A stretch of DNA of 64,000 bases, taken from Bacillota bacterium. GTDB taxonomy: Bacteria; Bacillota; Clostridia; Christensenellales; Pumilibacteraceae. The notes below the pieces were generated by a model. That model ran no database searches. It saw nothing but the letters and a program-made list of their open reading frames with translations, and was not told the DNA's origin. Positions 25,910-35,302 of the stretch are shown piece by piece (position 1 is the stretch's first letter; every line of letters starts with the position of its first letter). The position numbers were made by a program, and so were the translations under genes. Where the stretch lies: positions 248,001-312,000 of the forward strand of contig WRAP01000001.1 in NCBI GenBank assembly GCA_009780135.1, in the 5' to 3' direction.

Positions 25910-26557
25910 ATGAATATAACAATAGACGGAAAAGAAGCGGCACGCAAAATAAATTGTTACCGCATAGAATTAAACGCAAAGCCAAACCTGTTAGCTACTA
26001 CAATAAATAACGACCGCACGCTTGTGATTGTTGTTGATATGATAAACGGCTTTTGTAAAAAAGGTGCTTTGGCAAGCCAAAGGTCTGCCAGTAAAATCGA
26101 ACCAATAGAACAGCTGTTAGAAAAACTTCCAAACACAAAAAAGGTTTTTGTGCGGGATTGTCATAGTAAAGATTCAATCGAATTCAAAAGCTATCCTCCG
26201 CATTGTTTAGCAAACGATAGTGAGAGTGAATTAGTAAAGGAATTATCTGATTTTGACGGCATAGATATTGCAAAAAACTCTACAAATGCGTTTTTTGCAC
26301 TTCAAAATTCTGTTTTAGATATGCATCGTTACACAAACATTGTGCTTGTAGGTGTTTGTACGGATATTTGCGTTATGCAATTAGGACTAACTCTAAAAGC
26401 ATATTTTAATGAAAAAAACTTTACAACTAATATTTTAACAATTATAGACTGCGTAGATACTTTTGATTCTCCACTTCACGATGCCGAATTATCTAACATT
26501 TTTGCCCTTAAATTTTTAGAAGGTGCAGGTATTGATATTTATAAAAGCGTTGTATAA
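25910..26557 (+). CDS. Isochorismatase-family cysteine hydrolase, nicotinamidase-like
   Basis: The 215-residue protein has the catalytic triad of the family: Asp in 'LVIVVDMINGFC', Lys in 'DIAKNSTNAFFAL' and Cys in 'VLVGVCTDICVMQLGL', with the cis-peptide after Val. Metal-ligand-like 'DCHSKDS' also fits nicotinamidase (PncA), which converts nicotinamide to nicotinate for NAD salvage. Other isochorismatase-like hydrolases share these motifs, so the substrate remains uncertain. The start has AATAGGAAAC upstream. The promoter of the next gene overlaps the end of this one. Confidence 0.85.
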   Translation: MNITIDGKEAARKINCYRIELNAKPNLLATTINNDRTLVIVVDMINGFCKKGALASQRSASKIEPIEQLLEKLPNTKKVFVRDCHSKDSIEFKSYPPHCLANDSESELVKELSDFDGIDIAKNSTNAFFALQNSVLDMHRYTNIVLVGVCTDICVMQLGLTLKAYFNEKNFTTNILTIIDCVDTFDSPLHDAELSNIFALKFLEGAGIDIYKSVV

Positions 26558-26578
26558 TTAAATCATATAGTTTATAAT
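26550..26578 (+). promoter_or_regulatory. Promoter giving a predicted leaderless transcript
   Basis: TTGTAT, 17-bp spacer, perfect TATAAT, then only six bases to the ATG at 26585. No Shine-Dalgarno can fit on the transcript. Confidence 0.65.
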
Positions 26579-26584
26579 TTACTT

Positions 26585-27568
26585 ATGAGAACTCTTTCAA
26601 AAACATTTCGTGTTTTAGCGAAAGTATTAAAATTTATTTTGTTGCGTCTATGGATGTGGCTACCGCTACTGTTTGTGATAGGCTATTTTTTAGTGTGTGC
26701 TATTCAAGGAATTCCGCCATTGGACGAGCCTGGTAGAACAATTTTGATAGCAGTTAGTGCTATTTTAGCAACAATATCGCTAGCACTTGCAATCACTTTT
26801 AGACCTAGTCGAAGAGAAGGACAAGATGGCGAAAGAGTTAAAGATGATAGGCCAAGAATTAGACCTCATAAGGATAGCAAGGAACGCACTCCCGACCGTG
26901 AGTATAATGAAAATAAAAGCGGATGTCCTAATTATAGAAGTTATGATGAGCGTGATTGCAATGGCAATTGCTATTATGAGAACGGATATTGTTCTAAAAA
27001 AGCTCCGCCACCGCAATTTCAGCAATATAAAAAGTATCCTTCGCAGGAGTGTAATAATAAATACGCTTATAGACAAGAAGAGAGAGAAGATAATTATGAT
27101 AAGAAGTATAATGAGAGTTATAGCAAAAACGATAACGAAAATAACTTCTCTAATAACTACCCTCATAATGCCTACCAACAACAAGTTATGGATTTTAATG
27201 CTCAGCAATCGCAGTCGCAGTATTCGCAAAAGTCACAACATCCAGAACAACAGCAATCATTATATCAACAACCGTCACATTCGCAAGAATACCAAGAAAC
27301 TCCTCAATTTGCTACATATAAACCACGAAATCCCGACACTTTCGAGTCTACACAGCCATCACTGCAAGAAGTCCATCAAAAGCGTTCATTTTTTTCTAGG
27401 CGGAACAAATCACCAATTCCACCTCCCGAAGAAAAGCCACTAATATTCGCCACAAGAAAAGACCCAAATATCCTAATAATGGAATTTTCTGACCGCCTCT
27501 TGTTTTTCAAAAAATGCCCCTACGGTGGAGAACCCGAATTCTTAGCTGAAGAACTTAAGGAAGGGTAA
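26585..27568 (+). CDS. Membrane protein with long Gln/Asn/Tyr-rich disordered region, unknown
   Basis: Two hydrophobic helices at residues about 14-40 and 50-70 precede a charged, low-complexity region of about 190 residues that is rich in Gln, Asn, Ser, Tyr and acidic residues ('QSQSQYSQKSQHPEQQQS'). A short cysteine motif 'RDCNGNCYYENGYC' sits in the middle, and the last 70 residues are more ordered. The disordered part is likely cytoplasmic. No family is recognised. The alternative-frame ORFs on both strands here are shadows of this low-complexity sequence. Start chosen at ATG 26585 directly after a strong promoter. Confidence 0.75.
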   Translation: MRTLSKTFRVLAKVLKFILLRLWMWLPLLFVIGYFLVCAIQGIPPLDEPGRTILIAVSAILATISLALAITFRPSRREGQDGERVKDDRPRIRPHKDSKERTPDREYNENKSGCPNYRSYDERDCNGNCYYENGYCSKKAPPPQFQQYKKYPSQECNNKYAYRQEEREDNYDKKYNESYSKNDNENNFSNNYPHNAYQQQVMDFNAQQSQSQYSQKSQHPEQQQSLYQQPSHSQEYQETPQFATYKPRNPDTFESTQPSLQEVHQKRSFFSRRNKSPIPPPEEKPLIFATRKDPNILIMEFSDRLLFFKKCPYGGEPEFLAEELKEG

Positions 27569-27614
27569 GTTGTTCAAAAAAATCTAATAGTAAATATGGG
27601 TTCGCTAAAAAAAC

Positions 27615-27725
27615 ATGTCAGAAATGCCACAAACATTGACACTCCGAAGAGTAGTTATAGGATGGCATCAAATGAGAGCGGAGCATACTGAAAAAATCGT
27701 TAAGAAAATAATGGATAAAAAATAG
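27615..27725 (+). CDS. Possible 36-residue basic peptide
   Basis: A short ORF (M S E M P Q T L T L R R V V I G W H Q M...) lies alone in the gap before spoVM. It ends in a basic helix 'IVKKIMDKK'. There is no Shine-Dalgarno and no known family, so it may be spurious or a remnant of a larger gene. Confidence 0.2.
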   Translation: MSEMPQTLTLRRVVIGWHQMRAEHTEKIVKKIMDKK

Positions 27726-27782
27726 AAAATATATTCAACAAATAAACACCTTTGGCATATAATAGCTAGAGGTGTTAATTTC

Positions 27783-27863
27783 ATGAGGATTTATTGTATT
27801 CGTATGCCGAGGGTTATAGGCAGATTTATTAAGCTTTTTATTAGAAATCCTAAAAAGACTTAA
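27783..27863 (+). CDS. spoVM: Stage V sporulation protein M (26-residue amphipathic peptide)
   Basis: This ORF is too short for the track. It encodes 26 residues, 'MRIYCIRMPRVIGRFIKLFI' plus RNPKKT, the same length as Bacillus subtilis SpoVM (which starts MKFYTIKLPKFLGG). Basic and hydrophobic positions, Tyr4, Ile6, Pro9 and Gly13 all match. SpoVM recognises the convex forespore membrane and anchors SpoIVA for coat and cortex assembly. AGAGGTG lies eight bases before ATG, and upstream CATATAAT resembles both a sigma-A -10 and the sigma-E -10 consensus CATACAAT. The other sporulation genes in the window support the call. Confidence 0.85.
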   Translation: MRIYCIRMPRVIGRFIKLFIRNPKKT

Positions 27864-27915
27864 GCTACATAATAATTAGAATAAATTAAAATTTAATGGC
27901 AATAATTTGTGTGTT

Positions 27916-30900
27916 ATGCATATGGCAGAATATATTATGGCTACAATTACGATAATTGCTTTGGTGGGGTTACTCCTAGGCAATTTTTCTAATGTGTTTA
28001 ATAATGATTATGCAGTAAATGTAGATAATGATGCTATAGAAGATATTTCTTCGTTGGTTGAAAAATATTTATCAGTAACTAAAAGTTTTAAAAAGAAAGG
28101 TGCTTTTTTAAGTTTAAATGTTGTTACTAGGAAAATAAAATCAGCTTTTTTAAACATAGAAAAGAAGATTTTGGCTAAAGAGCAGCTGTTTGGATTCGAA
28201 CATTGGATATACGATAATTATTATAAAATAGCTGAAAATTTAGATGCGGTTAAAAAAAATCGTCGCCAATTCTTTTATTTGCCACATTGCAGGCGAGTGC
28301 CAAGGGTATATGTTTTTTTTGTTTTGTTATTAAATCAAACGAATGGCGAAGTTGATTTTGAATATATAAAAAGGGCATTTACTATTATAAATAAGCAAGT
28401 GCCTTTTGAATTTAGAGAGATTGTCTTATTAAAAGCCTCTTTAACTTTTGCTTTAACAAATTGTATTGCCAACCTTTGCGATAAAAGCATAGAGATTGCA
28501 AATAATATAAAAATTGCTAGAGAGGATGCAAAAAATAACGATATAAATATAGCTAAATTCGAGAATTTAGCCTACATTACAACGCTTTATAAATTTAGTA
28601 CAGAAGAAAATCAAAAAGAAATTGCAAATATAGTACTTCTTAAAGGCAATGAATTTTTTCTTTTAGAAGAAAAATTCAATAAAGAGCTAGTTAATTTAGA
28701 GTCGCAAACAAAGACTGTAATCAAAAGTATTCATAAATTGCCTGTCGAATTAACTGATAATAAAACATTATCTCTATCGAAAGTTTATCAAATTTTTAAT
28801 AATGAAAAAGCTGTTTTGTTCAGTGAATTAACTGATTTTACTAAACATTATTATTTGTCAAGAATAGCCAAACTGGCAAAAAAACACAAAGTTAGTGAGG
28901 AGCATATTGCCAAATCAATAATCAAAAATTCAGCTGAAAAAAATGCCGATATAGCATATTTTATAATTGAAGTGCCTAAAAGCAGGGCTGTGATGAGGCT
29001 ATATATTGGCATTTATTATCTTTTAACTTTTTCATTTTGTATTATATCAGCAATAGCTTTTTGGGGTTTTATAGCACCGGTTTTTGCTATTTTAACAAGT
29101 GTTTTTTTGTTTCCAATTTCATTTTATATAACAAGTATTTTATTAAAGCTAACTCTAAAGCATAATTTAAAAAGGCGGGAATTGCCTGCCGTGAATAGTA
29201 GTATGTCTGATAGGATTGGCAAAGCTGTAATAGTTGTACCTAGGTTGATACTAAAAAAAGAAGAAATTACTGATGCTTTTAGACATATAGAAACTATAAT
29301 TTGTGCCAACCCTAACCCTATTTTTAGTTATGCTGTTGTGTTTGATTTTAAGGAGAGTAAGGTGGAAGTGGACAAGTCTGATAATGAATTGTTTAGTGAA
29401 TGTGTAGAGCTGTACAAAAAAAGTAAATTTAAAAATTGCTTATCGGTGTTTGTGAGAAAGAGGAGCTATTGTGAAGAGAAAAAAAACTTTGTTGCTTACG
29501 AAAAGAAGAGAGGAGCATTACTTGATTTTAATGATGCGATTTTAAATCAAAATCACAACAAATTTTCGTTAGTTTTAGGGCATGTCGCAGATGATGTAAA
29601 ATATGCTATTACATTAGACTGCGACACGCAAATAAATGATTGCTTATCACTTGTGGAATATATGTCTCATCCGTATCAAGGTGATGTTAATGTATTGTCT
29701 ATAAATATGTGTTCTCTGCCACCCGAAAAGCAAGCTAGTCTTTTTGAGCGTCTTTTTTGTGGAAATTTTGGTTATTCTCGTTATGGCAATAACTTTCAAA
29801 GCGTCAATTTTGAATGGTTTGAAAAAGGAAACTTTACCGGTAAGGGAATTTATAATATAGAAAAATTTCAAGCTAGCGTAAACGACAAATTTATGAATAA
29901 TAAAATTTTGTGTCATGATTTTATCGAGGGTGCAGTAGTCGGTTGCAAGGATACTAGCGTTGTGGCGTTAGATAATTTTCCTAAGAGCTTTAGTCAATTT
30001 TTTATGCGGGAATTACGCTGGACAAGAGGGGATTGGCAATTATTGCCATTTCTTTTTTCTTCTACTAAAAATCGCTTAGGAGTAAAAGTAAAAAACACAA
30101 TATCGCCTATAGATAAAGCATCGATATTATTTAATATAATTCGTCCACTAATTCCTATAGCAAGCTTAGTGCTTGTAATATTATCGCTTTTTTCTCCTCT
30201 ACCAGTAGTTTTTATTTTAATGGCACTAATTCCGTATATAGTGCCACTAGTGTTTTCATTGCTTAATTCAGTTTTTAGGCTAAACAACAACTTCTTTAAA
30301 GAGTTTTTGAGGCAAACATTTTTACTTGCTGCTCTACCAAGTATAGCCATGCATTATTTAATAGCGATAATTGTAACAATTTTTAGGCTATTAAGAGGTA
30401 AAAAACTGTTAGAGTGGAAAACTTTTTTTCATCAATCGGGAAGCATTATTTTGTGGCATGGAATAATTGTTGGGGCAGGAGTTATTGTCGCAACAATTTT
30501 ATTTAACCTGCCGATACTCTTTTATATATTAGGAAGCATATTTATTTTGGGATTTCTGTTTGAGATAATTATATCTAAAAGTCAAAAACTCGGATTGCAG
30601 TGCACGGTAAAGGAAAGGGTCTTTTTAAGTAAAGAGTTCAAGAAGGTATATGGTTTTTTTGTGGATGCCTTAGTCGAAAAATATAATTATTTACCGTATG
30701 ATAATATTCAATATGAACCGAGTTTGCGGATAGCTGAACGCACCTCACCTACAAACATTGGTTTTGCGTTAGCTAGCCATATATGTGCTTATATGGCAGA
30801 GATTATTGATTATAAAACCTTAGATGACAGATTAGAGAAAATTATATCAACTGTAGAACGCTTAGAAAAGTGGCGAGGAAATTTATTTAATTGGTATGAT

Positions 30901-33900
30901 ATTATGTCGTTAAAGGTGCTGTTTCCTAGATATGTTTCAAGTGTAGATAGCGGAAATTTTTTGTTATGCTTAGTTTTAGTGGCAAGCATAGTAAAGGGTG
31001 AATTAAAAGATAGAGTTCGAAAGTTAATCGAAAATACAGACATTGCTTCACTCTTTGATAATAAACGGGGATTATTTAGAATTGGCTTTAGAGAAGAAAG
31101 CAGTGAATTTGACGAAACGCATTATGACCTATTGGCAAGTGAAGCACTTGGCACATATCTAATTGCAATAGGTTTAGGCAAAATAGATAAAAGAGCCTTT
31201 TATAACTTGTCGTCGCAAAGCTATAAGTACGCAGGAATTAAGACTTTGAGTTCTTGGACAGGTGGAATGTTTGAGTATTTAATGCCCAACTTATTTTTTG
31301 ATTATAAGCCTAAAGTGCTATTAAATCGTAGTGGCATTGCTGGCGTTAAAGCACAAATCAAATTTGCTAAAAAGACAAAGATGGCATTGTGGGGAGTGTC
31401 AGAAAGTCAATATGATAAGGTGGATGAAAATGATAACTATCAATATAAAGCACATGGTATACCAAATATTGCACTTTCGAATGCCGAATGTCCAACGGTA
31501 ATTTCATCATATTCAAGCTATTTAGCGCTACCAATTAAGCCTTCTCAAGCAATAAATTCTTTAGTATGTCAGACAGAGTTGGGCATAAATGGTAGATATG
31601 GACACTTTGAAGCGTATGATTTAAAAACTCAAAAAGTATTAAAAACATATATGTCGCATCACTTGGGGATGAGTTTGGTTGCGTTAACTAATTTTTTGTA
31701 TGGTAATGTTGTTATTAAGTCGCTAAAAAATGAACCATCAGTTAGGGCAGTAGAGCTATTGATAGCAGATAGCGGTAAGCTGAATGCTAGAAAAAAACAT
31801 AAGGAATGTTTGCCGATAGAGGTAGAAACAAACGAATCTCCAATAATTATTGAAGGCAAAAATAAACATCTTATACCTCAAGTGAATTTACTAAAAGATA
31901 ATAACTATGCTTTGGTTGTAAATGAAAATGGCGGTGGGTATGCGATGATTGATGAGTTAGTTGTGTACCGTGAAAATTCTTTAGAGCTAAAGCTGGAATT
32001 GGATAGCGGTAAAATTCAAGATTTATTAGGTGGTACTTGTATTTTCACAAATTCTTTTTGTGAATTTAATAATATATCGCCACAAATCAATTCCGCCACA
32101 AAAATTGAGCTTTTGCAAAACGGGTTGGGTGAGTTATATACAATAACACTTCATAATAAAACACCTCAAACAATTGGAGTTGTATTGACAAGCAAGATAG
32201 AACCTCTTTTAAGGGATGCAATGGGAGATATTGGCCATAGAGCATTTTCGGACTTGTTTTTAGTTTGTGAACTAGGAGAGTGTACAAACGCGCCAATAAT
32301 GCATCGCATTAACGCTAAATTGCCGAAGTATATCACGCATAGCATTGTAGATGTATCCCAAAAATACGAAAGAGTCTACAATACTCATCGCCCTAGTTAT
32401 TACAAAAGAGTTGAAAGCGAGTTAAAAACTCAGGCTCGCCCAACTGAGCCTGTTATAAGTAGTCATACAAAAATCATATTAAGTCCTAAATCAAAAACCG
32501 TTATAAAAATCGCAACGCTAGTTGCTGATGCCAAAGAAAAGCTACAATTAAGCTCACATATAGAAACAGTCTCAAAAAATCAATTCAATGGCGAGATTAA
32601 GAATTTAGCATCAAAATTGCTATACGCTAGCCGTTTAGAAGTAAAGCCTAAAATTGCATTAGATAATTGGAATAAGCCTATAATGGCATTAGTTAAGTCT
32701 CACGACGGTAATAATTCTGATTTCAAAAAACAATTAAATAATTTCAAAAAACTATACTCATTTGGTCTTAACTTTGATTTATATATTTTATATGCCGAAA
32801 AATATAGCTACTATAGAAAAGAATTTGAAAGAATTGAGGAAGTCTTGGACGAGATAGGGTATCGTAAATTTTTAGCTAACGGTAGTAATGTTTATTTATT
32901 AAATAAGCTAGAAAATCCACAAAAAGCAACGGCAGTATTAGAGCGGTGCATAATAAAAAAAGGAATTAGTAATAAAATATTATCTAAAAAACATCTAAAA
33001 GTAAATAGTGTTATTACAAATGGTCCCGACATTCAAAAAGAAAGTGCTATTAAGGCGATATATCCAATTGCTAGTATAGAAGAAGATTACTCATATTTTG
33101 TAGATATTACAAATGGCGATACGCCTCGTCCTCACTGCAATATTTTAGCAAATAAAAAAATAGGAAGCATAATATCCGAAAGCGGTGGGGGATTTAGCTT
33201 TTACGATAGTAGTTATTATAAAAAAATCACCCATTGGAGTAATGATTCAGTTTTAGATGTTCCAAGCGAATTTGTAGTTCTAAAAGAAAATGAGTTCGTT
33301 TGGTCAATTACAAAAAAACCATATCCTATCACGCATAACAAATATTACGCTAGGCATAGTTTAGGATTTTCAGAATTTATGTCGTTAGCTTATGGTATCA
33401 ACTCTAAGCAAACTGTATTTTTGCATACAGACTTGGCAATTAAATTTTTCGAAATAACATTAGAAAACAAAACCGATAAAAAGCGAGCCATAGATATTGC
33501 TTTTAGCATAAAAGCAGTTTTGGGAGATTTCAGCAAAAACAATACTCATTCTGTATTTGCAGAAAAGCACTGTGATAATACATTAAAAATCACAAACCTT
33601 AAAAATAATTTATCGGTGTATTTAATTTGCTCTCAGAATCTAAGTAGCTTTGAAATACAAGAATTTATTACAATAAACACAAAAGTTTTTTTAAATTCTA
33701 ATGATAGAAAACAAATTTATTTTGCATTGTCGCAAGAAACAAGTGTAGATTTTTCTAATATCAATATATTAAAAGAGAAGCTAAAATCATATTATCAGAA
33801 TCTATCTAGCCTGCAAATTTTAGGAAACTCTAACGAGGCTATTATATCAAAATGGCTACCTTATCAAGTGTTGAACTCTAGATATTTGGCAAAAGCAGGA

Positions 33901-35280
33901 TTCTATCAAGCTGGTGGAGCAGTAGGCTTTAGAGACCAACTTCAAGATTCCCTAGCTTTACTATATATAGACCCAGACTTAACAAGGGAGCACATTTTGC
34001 TAGCTAGTGCTAGACAGTTTGAAAAAGGTGATGTTCTGCATTGGTGGCACCCTAAAGCGATCGGTGTTCGCACCAAAATGACGGATGATAGATTGTTTTT
34101 GCCGTTAGTAGTTGCCGAATATATTGCTTTCACTGGAGATAATGAGATTCTTCATGAGCGTATTCCGTATCTAATCGACAAAAAAATTCCGAATAATCAA
34201 CACGATTTATATGCTGACTTTGAATTTACGGGTCATAAAGCACCTCTAGTTGAGCATTGCATAAAGGCAATTGAAGTGAGTTGTGATTTTGGCGATAATG
34301 GATTATGTCTTATGGGCACAGGGGATTGGAACGATGCTATGGATAAAGTGGGCGAATTTGGCAAGGGCACCAGTATGTTTACTAGTATGCTTTTATATAT
34401 GGTTATAACTAAATTTGCACCATATATTAAAGATAGAAAAACTCTAACTAAGTTTTTATCTGTAGCTCAAAATCTAAAAAAAGCAATAAACTTTCATTTT
34501 ATGTCAGATAGATTTATTAGAGCGATTGCAGATAACGGTGATATTTTAGGAAGTGAAGAAAGTGCGGAGTGTAAATTAGATTTATTAGTGCAAAGTTTTG
34601 CTGTGCTTAGCGGCGCGGGCGATAAATACAAATCTGAGTTAGGCTTAAATCTAGTATTGGAAAGGCTTGTAGACGAAAAAAATGGAATAGTAAAACTGTT
34701 ATCTCCGCCGATACAGAAAATGCAGAATGTAGGTTATATAGCGAATTATCCACCAGGAGTTAGGGAAAACGGAGGGCAATACACTCATGCTACTGCGTGG
34801 TTTATTTTGGCATTGCTTGAAATTGATAAAATAGAAGATGCTTATAAAGTTTTTTCTATGATAAATCCGCTTAACCTTACCGACACTCCCGAAAAGTTTA
34901 TGCGTTACAAAAACGAGCCCTATGTTATAAGCGCCGATATATATACAAACGGTCAAGGTGGTTGGAGTTGGTATACGGGTGCTGCCAGCTGGTATTATAA
35001 GGCATGGGTAGAAGGTTTTTTAGGTATTAAAAAACGAGGCGATAAAGTATCAATAACCCCAAAGCTTCCCAAAGAAATCGAAGAAACCAATCTAATCCTA
35101 TCACACAAAGAATATAAATATTTCATAAAAATTGATAATTCTAATTTTAATGGCGAATGGCAATATAAGATTGATGGTATCGTTTATATTGAAAATATCA
35201 TAGAGCTCACCGCTAATTTGGCAGATAAACAAATCATTGTAAAGAAAGTAAGTGCATGCAAACCAGTTGATTCTTTGTAA
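27916..35280 (+). CDS. Cyclic beta-glucan synthase-like protein (GT84 + glucoamylase-like + GH94)
   Basis: About 2454 residues with the NdvB/ChvB layout. After a roughly 360-residue N-terminal region come membrane helices (365-415), a glycosyltransferase domain with 'AITLDCDTQIN' (near 562) and 'RELRWTRGDWQLLPF' (near 700), a second membrane block (740-890), a glucoamylase-like domain starting 'LPYDNIQYEPSLRIAERTSP' (near 930), then a GH94 phosphorylase region with 'FRDQLQDSLALL' (near 2005) and the catalytic 'GTGDWNDAMDKVGEFGKG' (near 2135). Known homologues make cyclic beta-1,2-glucans and export or trim them to size. The track start is TTG; ATG 27916 or 27922 is more likely. It is somewhat shorter than proteobacterial forms (about 2800). 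Confidence 0.9.
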   Translation: MHMAEYIMATITIIALVGLLLGNFSNVFNNDYAVNVDNDAIEDISSLVEKYLSVTKSFKKKGAFLSLNVVTRKIKSAFLNIEKKILAKEQLFGFEHWIYDNYYKIAENLDAVKKNRRQFFYLPHCRRVPRVYVFFVLLLNQTNGEVDFEYIKRAFTIINKQVPFEFREIVLLKASLTFALTNCIANLCDKSIEIANNIKIAREDAKNNDINIAKFENLAYITTLYKFSTEENQKEIANIVLLKGNEFFLLEEKFNKELVNLESQTKTVIKSIHKLPVELTDNKTLSLSKVYQIFNNEKAVLFSELTDFTKHYYLSRIAKLAKKHKVSEEHIAKSIIKNSAEKNADIAYFIIEVPKSRAVMRLYIGIYYLLTFSFCIISAIAFWGFIAPVFAILTSVFLFPISFYITSILLKLTLKHNLKRRELPAVNSSMSDRIGKAVIVVPRLILKKEEITDAFRHIETIICANPNPIFSYAVVFDFKESKVEVDKSDNELFSECVELYKKSKFKNCLSVFVRKRSYCEEKKNFVAYEKKRGALLDFNDAILNQNHNKFSLVLGHVADDVKYAITLDCDTQINDCLSLVEYMSHPYQGDVNVLSINMCSLPPEKQASLFERLFCGNFGYSRYGNNFQSVNFEWFEKGNFTGKGIYNIEKFQASVNDKFMNNKILCHDFIEGAVVGCKDTSVVALDNFPKSFSQFFMRELRWTRGDWQLLPFLFSSTKNRLGVKVKNTISPIDKASILFNIIRPLIPIASLVLVILSLFSPLPVVFILMALIPYIVPLVFSLLNSVFRLNNNFFKEFLRQTFLLAALPSIAMHYLIAIIVTIFRLLRGKKLLEWKTFFHQSGSIILWHGIIVGAGVIVATILFNLPILFYILGSIFILGFLFEIIISKSQKLGLQCTVKERVFLSKEFKKVYGFFVDALVEKYNYLPYDNIQYEPSLRIAERTSPTNIGFALASHICAYMAEIIDYKTLDDRLEKIISTVERLEKWRGNLFNWYDIMSLKVLFPRYVSSVDSGNFLLCLVLVASIVKGELKDRVRKLIENTDIASLFDNKRGLFRIGFREESSEFDETHYDLLASEALGTYLIAIGLGKIDKRAFYNLSSQSYKYAGIKTLSSWTGGMFEYLMPNLFFDYKPKVLLNRSGIAGVKAQIKFAKKTKMALWGVSESQYDKVDENDNYQYKAHGIPNIALSNAECPTVISSYSSYLALPIKPSQAINSLVCQTELGINGRYGHFEAYDLKTQKVLKTYMSHHLGMSLVALTNFLYGNVVIKSLKNEPSVRAVELLIADSGKLNARKKHKECLPIEVETNESPIIIEGKNKHLIPQVNLLKDNNYALVVNENGGGYAMIDELVVYRENSLELKLELDSGKIQDLLGGTCIFTNSFCEFNNISPQINSATKIELLQNGLGELYTITLHNKTPQTIGVVLTSKIEPLLRDAMGDIGHRAFSDLFLVCELGECTNAPIMHRINAKLPKYITHSIVDVSQKYERVYNTHRPSYYKRVESELKTQARPTEPVISSHTKIILSPKSKTVIKIATLVADAKEKLQLSSHIETVSKNQFNGEIKNLASKLLYASRLEVKPKIALDNWNKPIMALVKSHDGNNSDFKKQLNNFKKLYSFGLNFDLYILYAEKYSYYRKEFERIEEVLDEIGYRKFLANGSNVYLLNKLENPQKATAVLERCIIKKGISNKILSKKHLKVNSVITNGPDIQKESAIKAIYPIASIEEDYSYFVDITNGDTPRPHCNILANKKIGSIISESGGGFSFYDSSYYKKITHWSNDSVLDVPSEFVVLKENEFVWSITKKPYPITHNKYYARHSLGFSEFMSLAYGINSKQTVFLHTDLAIKFFEITLENKTDKKRAIDIAFSIKAVLGDFSKNNTHSVFAEKHCDNTLKITNLKNNLSVYLICSQNLSSFEIQEFITINTKVFLNSNDRKQIYFALSQETSVDFSNINILKEKLKSYYQNLSSLQILGNSNEAIISKWLPYQVLNSRYLAKAGFYQAGGAVGFRDQLQDSLALLYIDPDLTREHILLASARQFEKGDVLHWWHPKAIGVRTKMTDDRLFLPLVVAEYIAFTGDNEILHERIPYLIDKKIPNNQHDLYADFEFTGHKAPLVEHCIKAIEVSCDFGDNGLCLMGTGDWNDAMDKVGEFGKGTSMFTSMLLYMVITKFAPYIKDRKTLTKFLSVAQNLKKAINFHFMSDRFIRAIADNGDILGSEESAECKLDLLVQSFAVLSGAGDKYKSELGLNLVLERLVDEKNGIVKLLSPPIQKMQNVGYIANYPPGVRENGGQYTHATAWFILALLEIDKIEDAYKVFSMINPLNLTDTPEKFMRYKNEPYVISADIYTNGQGGWSWYTGAASWYYKAWVEGFLGIKKRGDKVSITPKLPKEIEETNLILSHKEYKYFIKIDNSNFNGEWQYKIDGIVYIENIIELTANLADKQIIVKKVSACKPVDSL

Positions 35281-35296
35281 ATAATTATGGTATGCT
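35267..35296 (+). promoter_or_regulatory. Promoter giving a predicted leaderless transcript
   Basis: TTGATT, 18-bp spacer, TATGCT, then six bases to ATG 35303. The -35 box lies inside the end of the glucan synthase gene. Confidence 0.5.
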
Positions 35297-35302
35297 TTAT
35301 TT

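Noticed and set aside
26780-27443. Long ORFs in other frames of the Gln-rich gene (218 and 149 residues)
   Set aside because: They mirror low-complexity repeats of the real gene; the 26585 frame has the promoter and start.
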